Shown piece after piece: positions 25,967 to 39,300 of a stretch of DNA of 64,000 bases (positions within the stretch are counted from its first letter, which is position 1; each line of letters starts with the position of its first letter). This DNA is from Dicaeum eximium (Eukaryota > Chordata > Aves > Passeriformes > Dicaeidae), in assembly GCA_013396995.1 (NCBI GenBank), contig VWZP01002907.1:496001-560000 (forward strand). Reading direction: 5' to 3'. The notes beneath the pieces were generated by a model, which worked only from the letters and a program-made list of their open reading frames with translations, was not told where the DNA came from and searched no databases. Position numbers and translations under genes: made by a program.

Positions 25967-28900
25967 AACACATAAAATATACTCCTAAAAATATGAGACA
26001 GTTCACATGTACATGTGCTTCATGGCCAGTCTTGCAAATCTGAAGTCAAAGGAAAATTTTGATGGATAGCTCAGAAAACCTGTGGCTGCATAAAGAAAAA
26101 CAAAATTGCAGGTTTTTTGTCTACAGTACTTTGCCTAACAGCCAGACTGTCAATAAATGTACTTCAGAAAGTTACCTAAATAAATGCCTGCATATCTCCT
26201 GTTTTGGAAGAGCTTGGTCAGGAGCTGAGAAGTGGTTTCCATCCAAGCAACAGCGTTTGGAACCTTGCCATGTCTGTGCTCAGCAAGTGCCTCACTGAAT
26301 CGAGGGTACACCAGTAAGATTCATTAGGCAAAATCCTACTGATAACCACACTGAAACAGCAGATTTGTAGCAGTGCAACCGTGAAAAACATGTCTAATTT
26401 TTAAATAATAGCTTGAAATACAGGTGGGATTGTGTGTTTGCATTTTGGATGTTTCTATTTAATAGTATCCTTTTAAATTACAAGAGAGACTATACTTTCT
26501 CATAACAGATGAAAATATTTTGTTCTTGTTTCAACACCTCAATAATTAAAAGTTAAGCAAGTAAATTTAACTATACAAAGTTTATATATAAAAATATTTT
26601 TAAAAATTTATTGTGACTTTTTGTTTAGTTGATATTTCTTTTTATGAAGTGCCATAAACCTCTGTCATATTAAAGGTACATAAAGAGAAAGCAGCCTTTT
26701 AAAAAAAAAAAAGGTAGAAGCTAATCAGATTTTTCTGTGTGTCTACTGATCAATTTTCGTTGATATTGATTAGCAGGAGGAAAACAGCAGACAAAAAGAC
26801 TTTAATTTCATGCCAGCAGTGTTTATTTTGCAATGGGGCTATGAGTTTTCTGAAGACTGAAAGTATAAAAGTGAAGTGGACTCAATGAACTGAAGAATGC
26901 AGTAGGAGGGGAGGTAAGACGAGCTGTAAAACTAATTGGTGTCCAACGTGTTTTGGACTGCATTTAATTTTCTTGAGGGGAAGAGAGGTCAAGAATGGAA
27001 TGAAGTCAATGGGAATAGGAATAAGAAAGTGGAAAGCAAAATGGCCAGTATTAAAAGGTCAGCGAATATCCCAGGGACAGGAAATGAACTTTAAACAAAA
27101 GTATAAGGTAGTATTTCTATCCACGTTTGGGAGTTGTTAAAATTAGTATTAAAAGAAGGAAACTTAAATAACCAGATGTTTCTTGTATGAAAGCTTGTTT
27201 CAGTCTGCTTTCAATTTATTGGAGGCCTTAGTAATACCAAGATTTTGTGTGCAATGCAATTAGGAAATGAGTATTTCAGCAGAGTGCTAATGTTATTTAA
27301 ATATTTTAAAAGGCTTCAATATTTCACACTGACTTGCTTCCTGTTACAATTTTATATTCTTTCTCTTGAAAGAAATCTCCATCCTGAATTGGGAAAATAA
27401 ATGTCTCACAAGCTTTAATACAGAATTTAGCCACAACAGCCAGCCTGCCAGCATCAAGCTAAAACATGGACACTTTGCAGTCTACCTTAAGATATTTAGG
27501 CAATATTCATAAATTTATACATGATCTGTAAAGTCATTCATAATATTTTAAATTATGTTACTTAGAGCATCAACTTTGTCCCACAAAGGCACAATGTTTC
27601 TTTTGAAATAGTTTCTGCCATCAAAGTTTGGCTAAAATTGAGTCCAGAGAGGGTTTATTCCTGTTCCTGGTTCATTTGTGTGAACATCAGAATAAAATAA
27701 TTTCTTCCCACTGTATTTAGGTTTTCATCCAAAGCCTGCTAGTTTTAGCAAGAATCTTTCATGTTACTTTAATTGGCTCTGAATCAGCATTTTGTGTTCT
27801 GACCGGACTGGACAGCAAATATTTTTCTGCTCCAGAATATGTTTAATTCAAAACATCCACTATTTTTATCACTTGCACAGCTCCACTCTTTCCTTCTCAG
27901 TGCAGCACATAATTTATAGATGCTGAAATCATATGGAGTAACTCTGTTGAAGGCACTGTCCTGGTAGCAGCAGCAAAGGCAGGGAATGGGCCACTGAGAA
28001 GCCCAGAAGAGTAAGGAGAAGTCCTAGAGCATGAGAGACACACTATAACTGGCATCTAAAAAGTAGCACACCCAGGGGAGAATATTTGCTTTATGAATAA
28101 ATGTCCTCTGCCATGGTTGCCAAAAAGCAGGCTCAGCTGTTGGAATTACAAGTTTATTAAGAATACCTTGTAGTACAACTACCCAAAGTAGAAAAAGGTA
28201 GTTTTTAAAAATTACTGCTAGACCACGTCAACTTTTACTCCAGCCAAATATGAGAACATGATGTTAGTTATAAACACATCCCCATTTTCAAGTGAAATTT
28301 TGATTTCTTTTTCTTTCAGTGAATATAAATTTTAAACTAATGGATCTGAAACCATACAACAGCTTTGTAAATATAATGCCATGCTTTCTATAGAGATTTA
28401 AATTACATCAGTGCTAAGAACTGGGCATTAGGCTTCCAAATTCTATTTCCTATGTAGTATGAACTCATGGAGTGACCTCATAGGGTGAGCAGGGTAATTT
28501 ATTATAATTTCTGTTGAAGACATTTCTGATAATACTTCAAAAGAATGAAGGTAACAAGTACCATGCCCAAGGACTGTGTGGATTTATGTTTATATTCATG
28601 TGGTATCTTCTCTTAGAGATTTTCCAGGACTTTTATAAAGGTATTTTTGTGGAAATTTGAAGAAACTTACCATGTAAGGATCAGTACCTTCAATGTACTA
28701 GTAATGCCTTTGTAAATTTTTTTTTTTTGGCAAAGGAGGTATGAAGCCTTTGAATGTGAATAGGCCTGCACCAGATTATCTCATGTTTAACAAGATAACA
28801 TTAAGGGAGACTTACCCTTTAGTTAGATCTGAAGTAAATTCTTTTAAAAAGGGCAGAAGAATAGCATACTCAGTAAGAAACTGCCAAGGGATTTTGCTGA

Positions 28901-29012
28901 AAAGCATAAAAGGGTCACGGTCAAAAAAAAAAAAAACCCTTCAGAAAAATATTTCCTGTATAGACCTGAAGAATAAAGTGGAATGATTTTGAGTTGGTGG
29001 AAAGTAATTTGA

Positions 29013-29084
29013 TTCCCTTCCTTTATCTCATTTCCCTCTTTCCTCTTCCTTCCTTTTTTCCCTTCTTTTTTTCCTCTTTTCTTG
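29013..29084 (+). repeat. Pyrimidine-rich tract (CT/CTTT)
   Basis: About 70 bases of almost only C and T (TTCCCTTCCTTT, then runs of CCTCTTTCC, TTCCTTCC, TTTTTTCCC), with A only in a short ATCTCAT interruption. The reverse strand is a purine tract that could adopt triplex (H-DNA) structure, although the mirror symmetry is imperfect. The Lys/Glu/Gly-rich reverse open frame across it is a compositional artefact. Confidence 0.85.
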
Positions 29085-32000
29085 ATCAAGTTAAAGGCTT
29101 GCAAGTCTTCATACAAGTTTCCAAAATGCAAGTTGTCTTCCCCTGGGACTGCTTCGGCTCATGTCTTCCCACAAATGTCCCCTGAAGTCTCTCATTAAAT
29201 GTAACTCTCATGTAAGTGATTGGACCTTTCCTACTGTTATTGAAGACCCATATGGCACTGAAAATGAAAGCTGGACAGATCATTCTTCCCAGAGCTGTAG
29301 TGCAAGGAAAAACATCTAGATTTTCTGTTGTGCTTAGAACATCACCGATTCATCATTACTCTCCTTTATCTTCATATTTAAGCAAGAAGAAAAGCTAAGG
29401 GCAATTATTTTGAAAAGCTAAATAGATCACTCATTACCTAGCATATGCATTTCACTCAGTGAAGACTAAGAAACCTCAAAGACTAATCTCTCATTAATAC
29501 ACGACATGTTCACAGAATGCCTGCCAGAACTGGGAAGTTAAGTTTAGATGGAAACTTGGCATGGAGTTACTGGCTTGTCCCTTTGAGGGTTGGGAAGGAA
29601 GGGAAAAGAAAAAACAGTGAATAAAACCCTGTTTGCATGCTTGCATGCATGTACATATGAGAAGACTTTTTAACTTCATTTTCTCATTAAAGTAAAGAAC
29701 AGTGAAACTGTAAAGATTCCATGTGTGTTCTTATAAACTGTGCTTTTCACACATCTTTTGTTAGACACATGGAATGTTAACTGAAAGGGCTTATCTTAAA
29801 AATCAGCAGGGTAGTTGGAATGCAATTTTACAAAACCTGGCCATCTTTCAACAAGAGTGGGTGGATTTTCAATGCAGCAAATGTTTGTGTATTAAAAAGT
29901 ATTTGCCATGGTGACAAAGCTTGGAGAAACATCCCATTAGCCACAGACGGGAAGCCTTTGCAGATTGTTCTGATTATCCATGCCCAAAACTTAGTCTGGC
30001 TCTGTTTATACGGCATTTCCGATAAAAAAAAATAATTCAACATACCCCTAAAACCTGAGCAAACTGTTTGCACTTACTTACACATGCCTTGTGCTGTATT
30101 TTCTGGCTCAGATTCAACACATGATTAGATTCTTTCCTGGAACTTAAAACATGTGCTTACAGCTAAGCATATGCTTAAATATTCTGCTGCTCTGGGGACC
30201 CAAGACGATGTTCCTATATTCATGGTGCAGCCAGGACATCTTGTGAAACAAATAGGAATTTTAGTCTAAGACCTCTAGTCTACAGCTCAGTAAAGAGATG
30301 AACAGAAGAAGTCAATAAGGGTTTGTGGTGAGGTCAGGGACTGTATGAGGGAGCACAGGAGAGCATCTGGGCATACTTCGCATGTGTCTGTCCAAAAACC
30401 TTGTCTGCATGAATCTGGGACAACTACATTAATCATGGTCCCAACATGGTGTTATTAAGAGTTGGTGCCCTATACCATTGTGACTTTGGTTTAGAAACCT
30501 GGAACAAATTAGACATTAAGTTGCTAGGGCACTGCCATTTTCTCATTATTCTTATAACATAGCTCTTCTCTCCATGCAGTATGGCACTTTTGACACCAAC
30601 AATTTGGGATGTTAGAATATTGCATCTCACTGTAAAGTTAGGAGTCTCCCTCACTAGAAATATGAAGTTCTAATTTCTGCTCCTCTTGAACAGTAAGCAT
30701 GTGCTTCTTTTGAATAGTAAGCAAGCAACGTGGAGAAGTTAGACTGCAGAAGTTAGACTGTCACCTGCTATGGGGAAAGGAAAGAAAAATCACCATGTCA
30801 ATTGGCATTCCCTGGAAAATGCTCAATTCTAGCTGTAATTAATAGGTGCAAGCAGAGTGGTCAGAGTAGCCCTGTAAAGTGCATGTGGGATCATTAGAGA
30901 TGAGAGGGGAAAAAAATCACAGGTCAAACCCAATCTGGAATACATGTAAGTGCCCAAACCAGATATAAATTCATGGCTTTGATACCTCTGGCTCATATGT
31001 AATAATCAGAGATGGATTAAAACATTCCAACAGAAGTGTGAAAACCTTGTGAAAAGTAAAATGTCTCTTTAAATACAATAAGAACTTCATTAAGCCCTGT
31101 CTCTTGAAATACAACACAATGTACATTCTTTATGTCATATATACTGATGTTCTTCTGCAAATATTCCTATAGGAATGAAACTAAATAATAGACTTAAATA
31201 GTTGAAAGATTGTGCCTCCTATTTTATTAGTTTTGTAACATTCTTCTGAGACATAGCCTGGGAAGCTTAAAAAAGACTAATTTTACTCCTGTTTTCATCA
31301 ACAATGTTTATAGGCAAATTATCTTTTTTGTGCTGGAATGAATGACTATGCTATAAAACTAAGTATCCTACAGAAGAGTGCTTTGAAGTTATACTTGTCT
31401 GCCCAAGGTAGATGACAGACAGTGTCAGGAAAAGGGATAAAAAAGCTTAAAGGTCATAGTAAGGTCAAAACAAATAGGTCACAGCAAATTAATCCTGATC
31501 ATCTGACCACTGTGGAGCAAGAAAAGGGCAATGTTCAAGCTCCAATCTGCTAAAATTTAGTGGAAAGGTATAAAACAATTAGCTGTGACACTGACTTCTT
31601 TCTTCTCTTCAGTTGCTGGACATACAAATTCCCCCGGAGGATAAAAATAAATATAATTTTAAAATATTCTACTTAGTGATATATGTATCCAAAAAAAGTT
31701 TTTTCATCACAGGCAAGCCCAGTTGGTAATTTTTTACTCCAGTGCTAGTTTTGTCTGAACAAAACACCAGAAAAATTAAAAATATTTTATCTTTTCTGTA
31801 TCTTTTATCTTTCTTTCATAGAAATTATTACTTCTTTTCCAAATTTGGTTCAAAACTGTGCTGTGCTAAGAATCAAACCAATATGACCACAGTTATCACT
31901 GGCTTTTAATGAGAAAAAAAATCAAGACATCATTATTTTTTCAGAACACTTTTTCCTCACAACTGATAAAAATGTTACTATTGTTCAAAGTAAGGCTACC

Positions 32001-34020
32001 ATTTATAATCAAAATGCACGGTAAATCCTTCATGGAGTTTTGAATAAGTTTATTAGACTTTTTGTCAGAATATAAGAATACCTAGACACTATGTTGTAAC
32101 CTTTGCATGTCCATCCCTAATTGCGGTTTTCAATGCGCTTAGATACACAAAGCTTTTGTACATGCATTCCCTAGATTATATAAGTGATGCTCTTTAGAAT
32201 CAGCAGAAGGAAATATTGCTCCTAAAAATACTTAAGCTAAAACTACTTAAACTGAAACTGCAAGTTTATAGGGCTGTAAAGCTCTCTGAAAATGGATGGA
32301 ATTTTCATCAGAATCCCCCTTTCTGACTATGACATCTTTAGGTGCTCTCCCTGACTTTCTTTTCTGATCATGCCTACCAGCTGTGCTAGAAAGATAAATT
32401 ATTTTTTTCCATAACTTCCAACTCTCCTAGGTCCGTGGGAGGCAGGCAGGACTAAGTCTAACTAAGCTGGAATGGAAAACCAGCTCTGAGTAAAGCTGCT
32501 CAGAGCTAAGAGCCCTTCTCTGTCAGAGCTGACTCTGCTCTGGTGCACTGGGCCCCCCGTCCTCAGCCTCAGATGCTGTGTGTGTACAGCCTCCTTCAAA
32601 CTGTCCATGCCTCTCCTCCCATTTTTCCTTTGCTTCCTTTCTAGCAGCCCACTCAGTTTGTGAACAACTGTTCTCAATCATTTTCTTATCTGAGGTATAT
32701 CTGTCTTAGGAATATTTCAATGGCAGGGCTACAACTCCTTATGCAACTTATAACGTTCATGTAACAAAATGTAATACACAAAATCTCCTCTGTGCTGAAC
32801 AGGTACAAAATGAACTTCTCAAATTATTCTTTACTGAAGTCTTCATTAAGGTTAACCTGAAGAGATCCCTGGTGGTCTCCTCAGACATGCCAAAGTCTGT
32901 CAGAATCAGCCTGTGGGCCCTGACATCTGGAAGACTTTGCAAACTTTCAAACTGGTTTCTACCACGCCTGCTACTACCAACTGCAACGTTGTGAGTCAGA
33001 CAGAAATCCAGTTGAGACTAGTGGGAAGGTACTAGAACACCCCAGGTTATTTAGCTGAAATGGGCCAGCTAGAAGGAGAGTAAATAGAACAGCAGATACA
33101 TGTAGTCCATATTCTGAAAAAAACTACAAATATAATATTGGGGTAAGGATGCACAACTAAAAGGCATTTTAAAAAAAGGCATTAATGTAGTAAACATATC
33201 AATTGCCTGTGTGATCACTTTACTTATGTGCTATAACTCTTCCTGCCCAACACTGAATTCCAGGATAGTGTAACTACATTTTCTGCTTAATCTATCTCCT
33301 AAAGCTTGTAGATATCCCAGGAATGAAGAGAATTTACACTATTTGATTACATATTCCTGTGATAGAGATTATCAACTGGAATCTACAGCAAATATTCCTC
33401 TATAGGAAGAGGGGGCAGACTAGGCCAAACTTTCAAGTAAATGTGAACGCAGACTACCTTTGGAAAAAAAAACCCCACCCACAAAACATGCCGATTCAAT
33501 AAAATCAGAAATACTGCATTAAAATTATAGCATTCCAAAGTGATTTTAGAACCTATTTTGTCTTCTGAGATGGACTTTACATTTATCATGTCTCTGTGAT
33601 ACTTTATATCTGCCAAAGTAAAACAGAGCATAAGAGGTTGCATACCGGGAAGTGATAACTTGTGGTGTCACATTTCAGTATGTAGAGTTTAAATATTTAT
33701 GTGCAAAAGTAATTTAGCTATAAGCCTGTTTCCTGTTTTAAACCAGGTGCTGTTGCATAAGCTAAAAATATTTAAGAAAAGGTCTAGAATGATAAGGGAT
33801 TTAATTTGTAAATGTCCCCCGTACATAGAGTTAAAGGACAATCTTGTGGGCTTGAAAAAGCAATTGTCTAGTGTTGTGTGTGCCTCAGCCTTGATGCTGA
33901 GATGTACAACTCATTTATGTGCATTTGCACAGTGGCACTTTTAATACAAAGAATAATTTGCATTTACAATAGATACATTTCCCTGAAAATCATTATATTT
34001 ATACTTTCCCCTTGGAAAGC
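29085..34020. other. Unique non-coding DNA, no recognisable gene
   Basis: About 4.9 kb. Open frames are up to 86 codons, overlapping and unrecognised. It holds the 14-bp tandem duplication at 30734-30761 and a mildly GC-richer patch at about 32430-32660, where a reverse frame (32462-32677) is rich in Arg, Lys and Ser but has no identifiable domain. No transposon is seen. Confidence 0.55.
30734..30761 (+). repeat. 14-bp tandem duplication
   Basis: AGAAGTTAGACTGC is immediately followed by AGAAGTTAGACTGT. Just upstream (about 30684-30724), a TTGAA[C/T]AGTAAGCA phrase is also repeated at about 28-bp spacing. This indicates a small slippage-prone segment. Confidence 0.85.
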
Positions 34021-34077
34021 TTGGGGTGTTTTTTTCGTTTGTTGTTGTTGATTGGGTTGTTTGTTTATGTGTGTGGG
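34021..34077 (+). repeat. T/G-rich low-complexity tract (TTG/TTTG)
   Basis: The stretch reads as T runs, GTTTGTTGTTGTTG, then GGGTTGTTTGTTTATG and GTGTGTGGG. It is the complementary type of the CAA/CAAA tracts at 60295-60644. Such tracts are common low-complexity DNA in bird genomes. Confidence 0.85.
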
Positions 34078-34867
34078 AGTTTAAACTATAAACAAGAAGG
34101 AAAGAAGAATAAGAAGTACCAAGACATTTAATCAATGATTAGAACATTCCTTCCATCTCTCAGCTCCTGGCAGGTACTGTGGTAAAGAACAAAAAAAAGA
34201 ATTAATCATGACCATAAAATAGGCATGTCTTTAGAAGGCTGGAGTTTGCTAGACAATATTAAATTGGAAGAGGTTAAAGCTCCTCATAGAAAATATAGGC
34301 CTTATTTCAAATGCACAGAATTTAGCCTTAACAATAAATTAAAACATTGTAAAACCTGTCACTAAACAAAATTAAAGCCAGCTTTTTCAGCCATCTGTAT
34401 TTCAGTATTTCTCTTGAATTGGGACAAAAATATCTTAAAATCAAAACAGCGAGGTTGGGCACAACTCAAACCTGCAAACTATCTACAATAAATTACAGCC
34501 ACTCCATTTCCCATAGCTGTATGCAGATTCTGATGATATTTCTTTTCAACTACAACTGCAATGGGTGATAAAAAAGACAACAAGCTCCAAGAAGGGAATA
34601 TGTACCATGTGGTAATATGACATCATGATATCAAGGCACTGCCTTATCAGCTACTTTTCCTTTTTTTCCTCCATAACACAAGTGTTTGAACCTTACAGCT
34701 TCCTGTTCTCCACATTCTGCAGCCAGTTCAAGGACTATACATTTTTAACAGGAAAGTCCAGGTACATTCCTCACTTGCCATCCATATAGCCACAGGCAAT
34801 AAGGTGCTCTGCATATGCACTACTGGGAGGAAACAAAGCACTGGCTTGCCCTGGTTTGTACCATGAG
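34078..34867. other. Unique non-coding DNA
   Basis: AT-rich unique sequence between the T/G tract and the palindrome. No open frame, RNA gene or transposon worth calling is visible. Confidence 0.55.
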
Positions 34868-34950
34868 ATTTTCTCATACCTCACCTCATATTCATATACC
34901 TGTAATCTTGGATTATAGATATATGAATATGAGGTGAGGTATGAGAAAAT
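34868..34950. repeat. Near-perfect 83-bp palindrome: 40-bp arms, 3-nt loop
   Basis: Left arm 34868-34907 and right arm 34911-34950 are reverse complements around the loop TTG (34908-34910). The outer 31 pairs (34868-34898 with 34920-34950) are perfect. The inner nine pairs contain one C/A mismatch (34899/34919) and one G/T wobble (34902/34916). Pairing ends abruptly at G34867/G34951. As DNA it could extrude a cruciform; as RNA from either strand it would be a long, stable hairpin in the size range of a microRNA precursor. There is no obvious target-site duplication flanking it, so a MITE-type transposon is not favoured. An origin by intra-strand template switching during replication fits better. 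The almost complete identity of the arms implies a recent origin or constraint on pairing. Confidence 0.95.
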
Positions 34951-36267
34951 GTTCCCTTCGTGTCACACAGACCTCCCACCTGAGAGAGGGAAGTAGGAGT
35001 GCAGTTCAGTTTGATTCTAGTGTATTTGTAAACCTTCCCTGAAATTAGATGTTGTTTCTAGTACAGTACAGCATGCACTGGTTGTCAGTGTCACATCTGC
35101 CACCACTGCCACACCTGGCCAGCTGCCACGCTGAAACCAAACTGCAGTGGACCAGCTGTGCCTCAAGGCAGGAGGCAGTCCCACCCCTTTGATGCTGATG
35201 TTGGTTCCTCTGAAAGTTTGCTCTGCCGTGGAAGACAGAAGAGGCTGCTCACATAGATTCATGTAGAAACTCTGCAGCCATTTCTGGCCATCCTGTATGT
35301 GTACAGAATGTCATGTTTGTTATCAATGCAACTGTGCAGGCTGACAGAAATCAAGTGACCTTTGTGTACCCCCATCTTTGGCAACTCATCACATCTCCAT
35401 ACCATAGGTATTTCTAAACAACTCACTGAATTTCTATTCTGCTGTATGAACAACTCCTCTGAAAGCAGGAGCAATTAACTCAAAGGATCTGTAGCCGTCT
35501 CCTTCGTTAGACTGAAACAAGAAGGTGCAGGGAAGATCTTCTCCAAAGAAGTGTGCTGACAAGCTCAGCCACTTCTGCACATGCTTGTTTAGGTTGACAG
35601 CTTCTCCTTTAAATCGATTTTTAAGGCTACTTCTCCTGACAAAGTACTAAGAAAATCCCAGAAATCCTAGAGCCAAATATGTCCCAGTTCAGTACCTGTG
35701 GAGGTGGGGAGATGGTTGCAATTTTTTGCCTTTGTTTTTTCTATTGTACTTGAGACACGCAATATGTGATGTTCAGCAACCTGAAATATTGGAAACAAAT
35801 TGAATAACATGTGCCTGCCAAGGTACAGCTCAGCATAGTGTTTATACATGTCACAGAAATGTGATTTATATAATTAAACCAATAGAAGCTTCTGTACACG
35901 GACAAGCCTCAGTAAGTTTTCCCTCCAGATATGGCCTTCCAAATGAACATGACAGCAAGGAGAGCTCCTTGGCAGAGCAGGAAAACTTTAGTGCTTTTTA
36001 TTCAACTACTTGGCTATTTCAGTCTCCACAAACACTGAAACAGCAAAAGGTACAACACACCCAAACCCCAAAGATAGCAGTTTATATATTATTCAATTTT
36101 AAAGCATTTTTGAGATACTAATCTTACTTTAAAAAATATTTTCATTATTTGCAGAGTGTGGAAGATTTGTGAGATAATATTATTTCCTAGTATTATGCAA
36201 GGGAAAATATTTTTCCATCAAAATAAGCAATAAATTTTTCTCCTAAAATTAAATGCTATAATGCTAA
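34951..36267. other. Unique non-coding DNA
   Basis: A mildly GC-richer patch at about 35060-35260 gives a reverse open frame of 81 codons with no recognised domain. Otherwise this is AT-rich unique sequence with no feature I can support. Confidence 0.5.
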
Positions 36268-36352
36268 ATAGGAGACCAAAGCTTGGAGGGATTCAGTCAG
36301 CTGCCCAAAATCACTGAGGAAATCTGAATATTCCTAAACCCTGATTTTGAGG
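36268..36352 (+). repeat. Possible MIR-type SINE remnant (3' part)
   Basis: The order of phrases AATAGGAGACCAAAGCTTGG, AGGGATTCAGTCAGCTGCCC, AAAATCAC and TTCCTAAACCCTGAT parallels the well-known 3' half of MIR: a GAGGAAACTGAGGC-type block, then TTAAGTGACTTGCCCAAGG, TCACACAG and a GGATTCGAACCC-type block. The match is only moderate and judged by eye. MIR copies in birds are ancient and decayed, so this level of divergence is plausible. No tRNA-derived head is seen. Chance similarity cannot be ruled out. Confidence 0.35.
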
Positions 36353-39300
36353 TTGAGTAAAATGTTTTAATAACAATGATATCTTCTAGTCTTAAGTATG
36401 TTGTGTCTTTTCAAACTAAGCACTCGCATCACAGTGAAGAAAATGCCTGGTCAGTAGCAGATGTGGGAGAAAGGAAAAGGGGATTATATTGAGCAGCAGC
36501 ACAAACATTTGTTTTACTACAAAAACTCAGAGCATATGGGTAGGAGTTTTGAAAATTTTTTCAAATCTAAGGCTAAAATAAAGGTCATAAGCCAGTAAAA
36601 CAGTACAGCTTCTCTTGACATTTCCATGCTAAAATACATTTTCCTTCCTTGGTCTGTATCAAGGACTGTGGATTGTGATCTAGTCAGCAACAAGTCGTGG
36701 CTGGGGAGCACAGTGCCCACTGCAAAAACAGACTGCACAGGACTTCTCTAAGCAAATAAGTATACCCAGAGGGAGGAAAATAATATGAAAAGCTCACACA
36801 CCAGATTTGTTTTTGTTTATAGACTATTTCCAAATTAAGTAATTCTTAGTGAAAATAAATCTTATCTTCTCTAAGAAATGGGGCTTCAGTACATACTGCT
36901 CCATGCCTTCTCACATATAAGCAGAATTTAACAACGCTTCACCACGATAAGACTCTGTCTTGCACTTCAGGGAGTTTCTCAGCATTGAGCCTGCTTCTAC
37001 AGAACTGCTATTGAACAGCACAAATATTTAATCAACCACTAAAGCTTGTTAAAAAGAAATATTTAGAGCCAATGTTTTCATTTTTGTCCTATAGCACTAA
37101 AGAAACATGGAGGCACTCATTTCCACAGCATCCTTCAGTTTGAATCAATTTAAATTCTCAGAACTCACGCTTGCAAGTGAGGGAAGATTTAAGGACTAGA
37201 CTCCAAGATTTTATAAGTTGCAATAAAAAGGATTTTTTTCCTGTCTTTTCTTCAGACAAAGGTCTATTAAATGCAGTGGTGAATAGACTTTTTTCTGAAT
37301 AATGATAGCAATAGACACTTCAACTGACAATAGTTTACTTTTATGCATGTATTAATTTACAATATCAAAAAGAACTAATACAAAATGAAAAAGTATATAA
37401 TGAAGTGATTAAATGCTTTGAAAAAGGACTTAGTATGAAATGACTAAATGCGTTTTAGTCATTATGTCTACAAGTCTTATGCATTTGAAAATCAGAACAT
37501 CCTCATCATAGAAAAGCAGTTTCATTTTAATTTAAATGATACTCCTCTTCACATATCTGAGATTTAAATCTGGACCTCTGTCAACTCAGATCTCTGTAGG
37601 CCCTGTTGTAGTTTGTGAAGGTCTGGGGCAGAAGAAAAAGTATATGCACTAGCTGAACTCATGTGAAGCTGTTTTTAAGTATATTGTAAATAACCAAAGG
37701 GGACATAGCTGTTTATACTTGAATCAAGAACAAAAGAAATTTAGGAAGACTGTGGTACAAAGAGATTTTGAGTACATGTCAGAACATTGCTTGAAAACCT
37801 TGAAAGATCAAAAATATTTGATCTGTGAAGGGAAAAAAAGAAGAAAAATCAAAAGTTGTTATTGACAGTTCAGGTTCAAAAAATTAAAACAGAAGAAAAG
37901 CACTAAGAAAAAGAAGCAAGTATGATTGATTAAAGTAAATGGTAAGTTTATATTAACTTTTAAATGCTTCTAGACAAATGCCTTACAGTATATCCTTTAA
38001 AGTAATTACAACTGTTGAAAAACATCTTTATACCAATAGATCTTTGTATCACATAGTGACAATTACAACAACAAATAGGCTTGTTACAGAATGAGAAAAG
38101 CATTATTAACATGTACCATGCACAATTAACCCTCAAAAAACCAAAAAAAAACTTTTTCCAAAAATAAGTTATGTACACAGAGTCCAACAAGACTCTGTCA
38201 ACACAGAGGTAAAGCTACAATAGTTCTCCAAATTTTCTGCAGCACTCAGAACATCAGTATAAGGGCTGTGTTTACATACATGATTCTCCTTAGAGGTGAC
38301 TAACCCTGAACACTCTCTGTCCAACAGTGCTGGATAGATTTGCAAGAAGCAATAAGTGTATGTTGTGCAAGAGGAAAATCCTAGAATGTTTTAAAGAACT
38401 CATCCTAAGGAGCAGTAGCTTTTTCTTGCAATTATATGCTGACATACCATGACATGCTGCAAGGGACTTAGGGCAAATTTCTCATGTGAAGAAAAAGTTG
38501 TTTGTGCTTAGAAAATATGGTTGCAGGTTTGGTACCAAATGTGGTACCAAATACCAGGGACATGATCCTTATTTTGTAGTAAGAATGACTTATACAAGTG
38601 AGGTGCACTCAAGGATGCACAGACAATTTGAGGATTTAATATCTAGGATTGGTGTGTCCTTTTAGGAATTGTTATTGAATGCTGTTGAATACAGCATGCT
38701 TCGAAGGAGGTAAAAAAGAAGCTGTCTCAAGACCTTGTTTTAGATACAGTTTGTTCCACAGGCAGAAATACTTGCTTGATTTCAAAAAACATACAAAGCA
38801 AACATCTGTGTTGCATGAGGACTTCAGTCTTGTTCCCTTTTCACATCTGCAACCATTTGCTCTTAAAAGTTTTGCCTGGATGTAAATAAAGATGATGGGA
38901 TTTGGTTTTCTTATTCACATGAAGTAAAATTCTAGAGATACTACAGGTGTTGACATGGACCTGTTTAAGAACACTGGCTTTATTAATTTCTTTTTTGGTT
39001 GTTTTTCAGTTTTGTTGGCTTTTTTAAAACTGAAATATCTTCACTTTCCATTGCCTCACCCATGCTTTAAAATAATAATTATTACAATTATTTGCACATT
39101 CAACAAGTGAGACTCTTAAGTACCACAGACAAAGGGCTTAGAATCTTTTTGGTCACTACCCTTGTGAATAGGATGTGAAATTCATAAGGTAAGACAATCA
39201 TTAGAAAAATCAGTACTGGCAGAGGTCAGATCTGACTACTACATTTTGAAAATTCAAGGGCTTAGAGCTCTCCAGGCACCAGATGTAATGCTCATGTAGT

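Larger units (their letters stand above)
23162..29012. other. Unique non-coding DNA with minor simple repeats
   Basis: About 5.9 kb without a recognised gene. It holds T-runs near 23680-23689, an AT-rich run at 25918-25966, a 9-bp-arm hairpin at 25130-25152, a poly-A run at 26701-26712 and another of 14 A at 28923-28936. Open frames are 81 codons or shorter and unrecognised. Confidence 0.55.

Noticed and set aside
29013..29131. Lys/Gly/Glu-rich reverse open frame over the pyrimidine tract
   Set aside because: It is the direct translation of a purine-rich low-complexity run, not a protein.
32462..32677. Arg/Lys-rich reverse frame in a GC-richer patch
   Set aside because: No known domain, no clear splice signals and no neighbouring exons; left as an unsupported frame.
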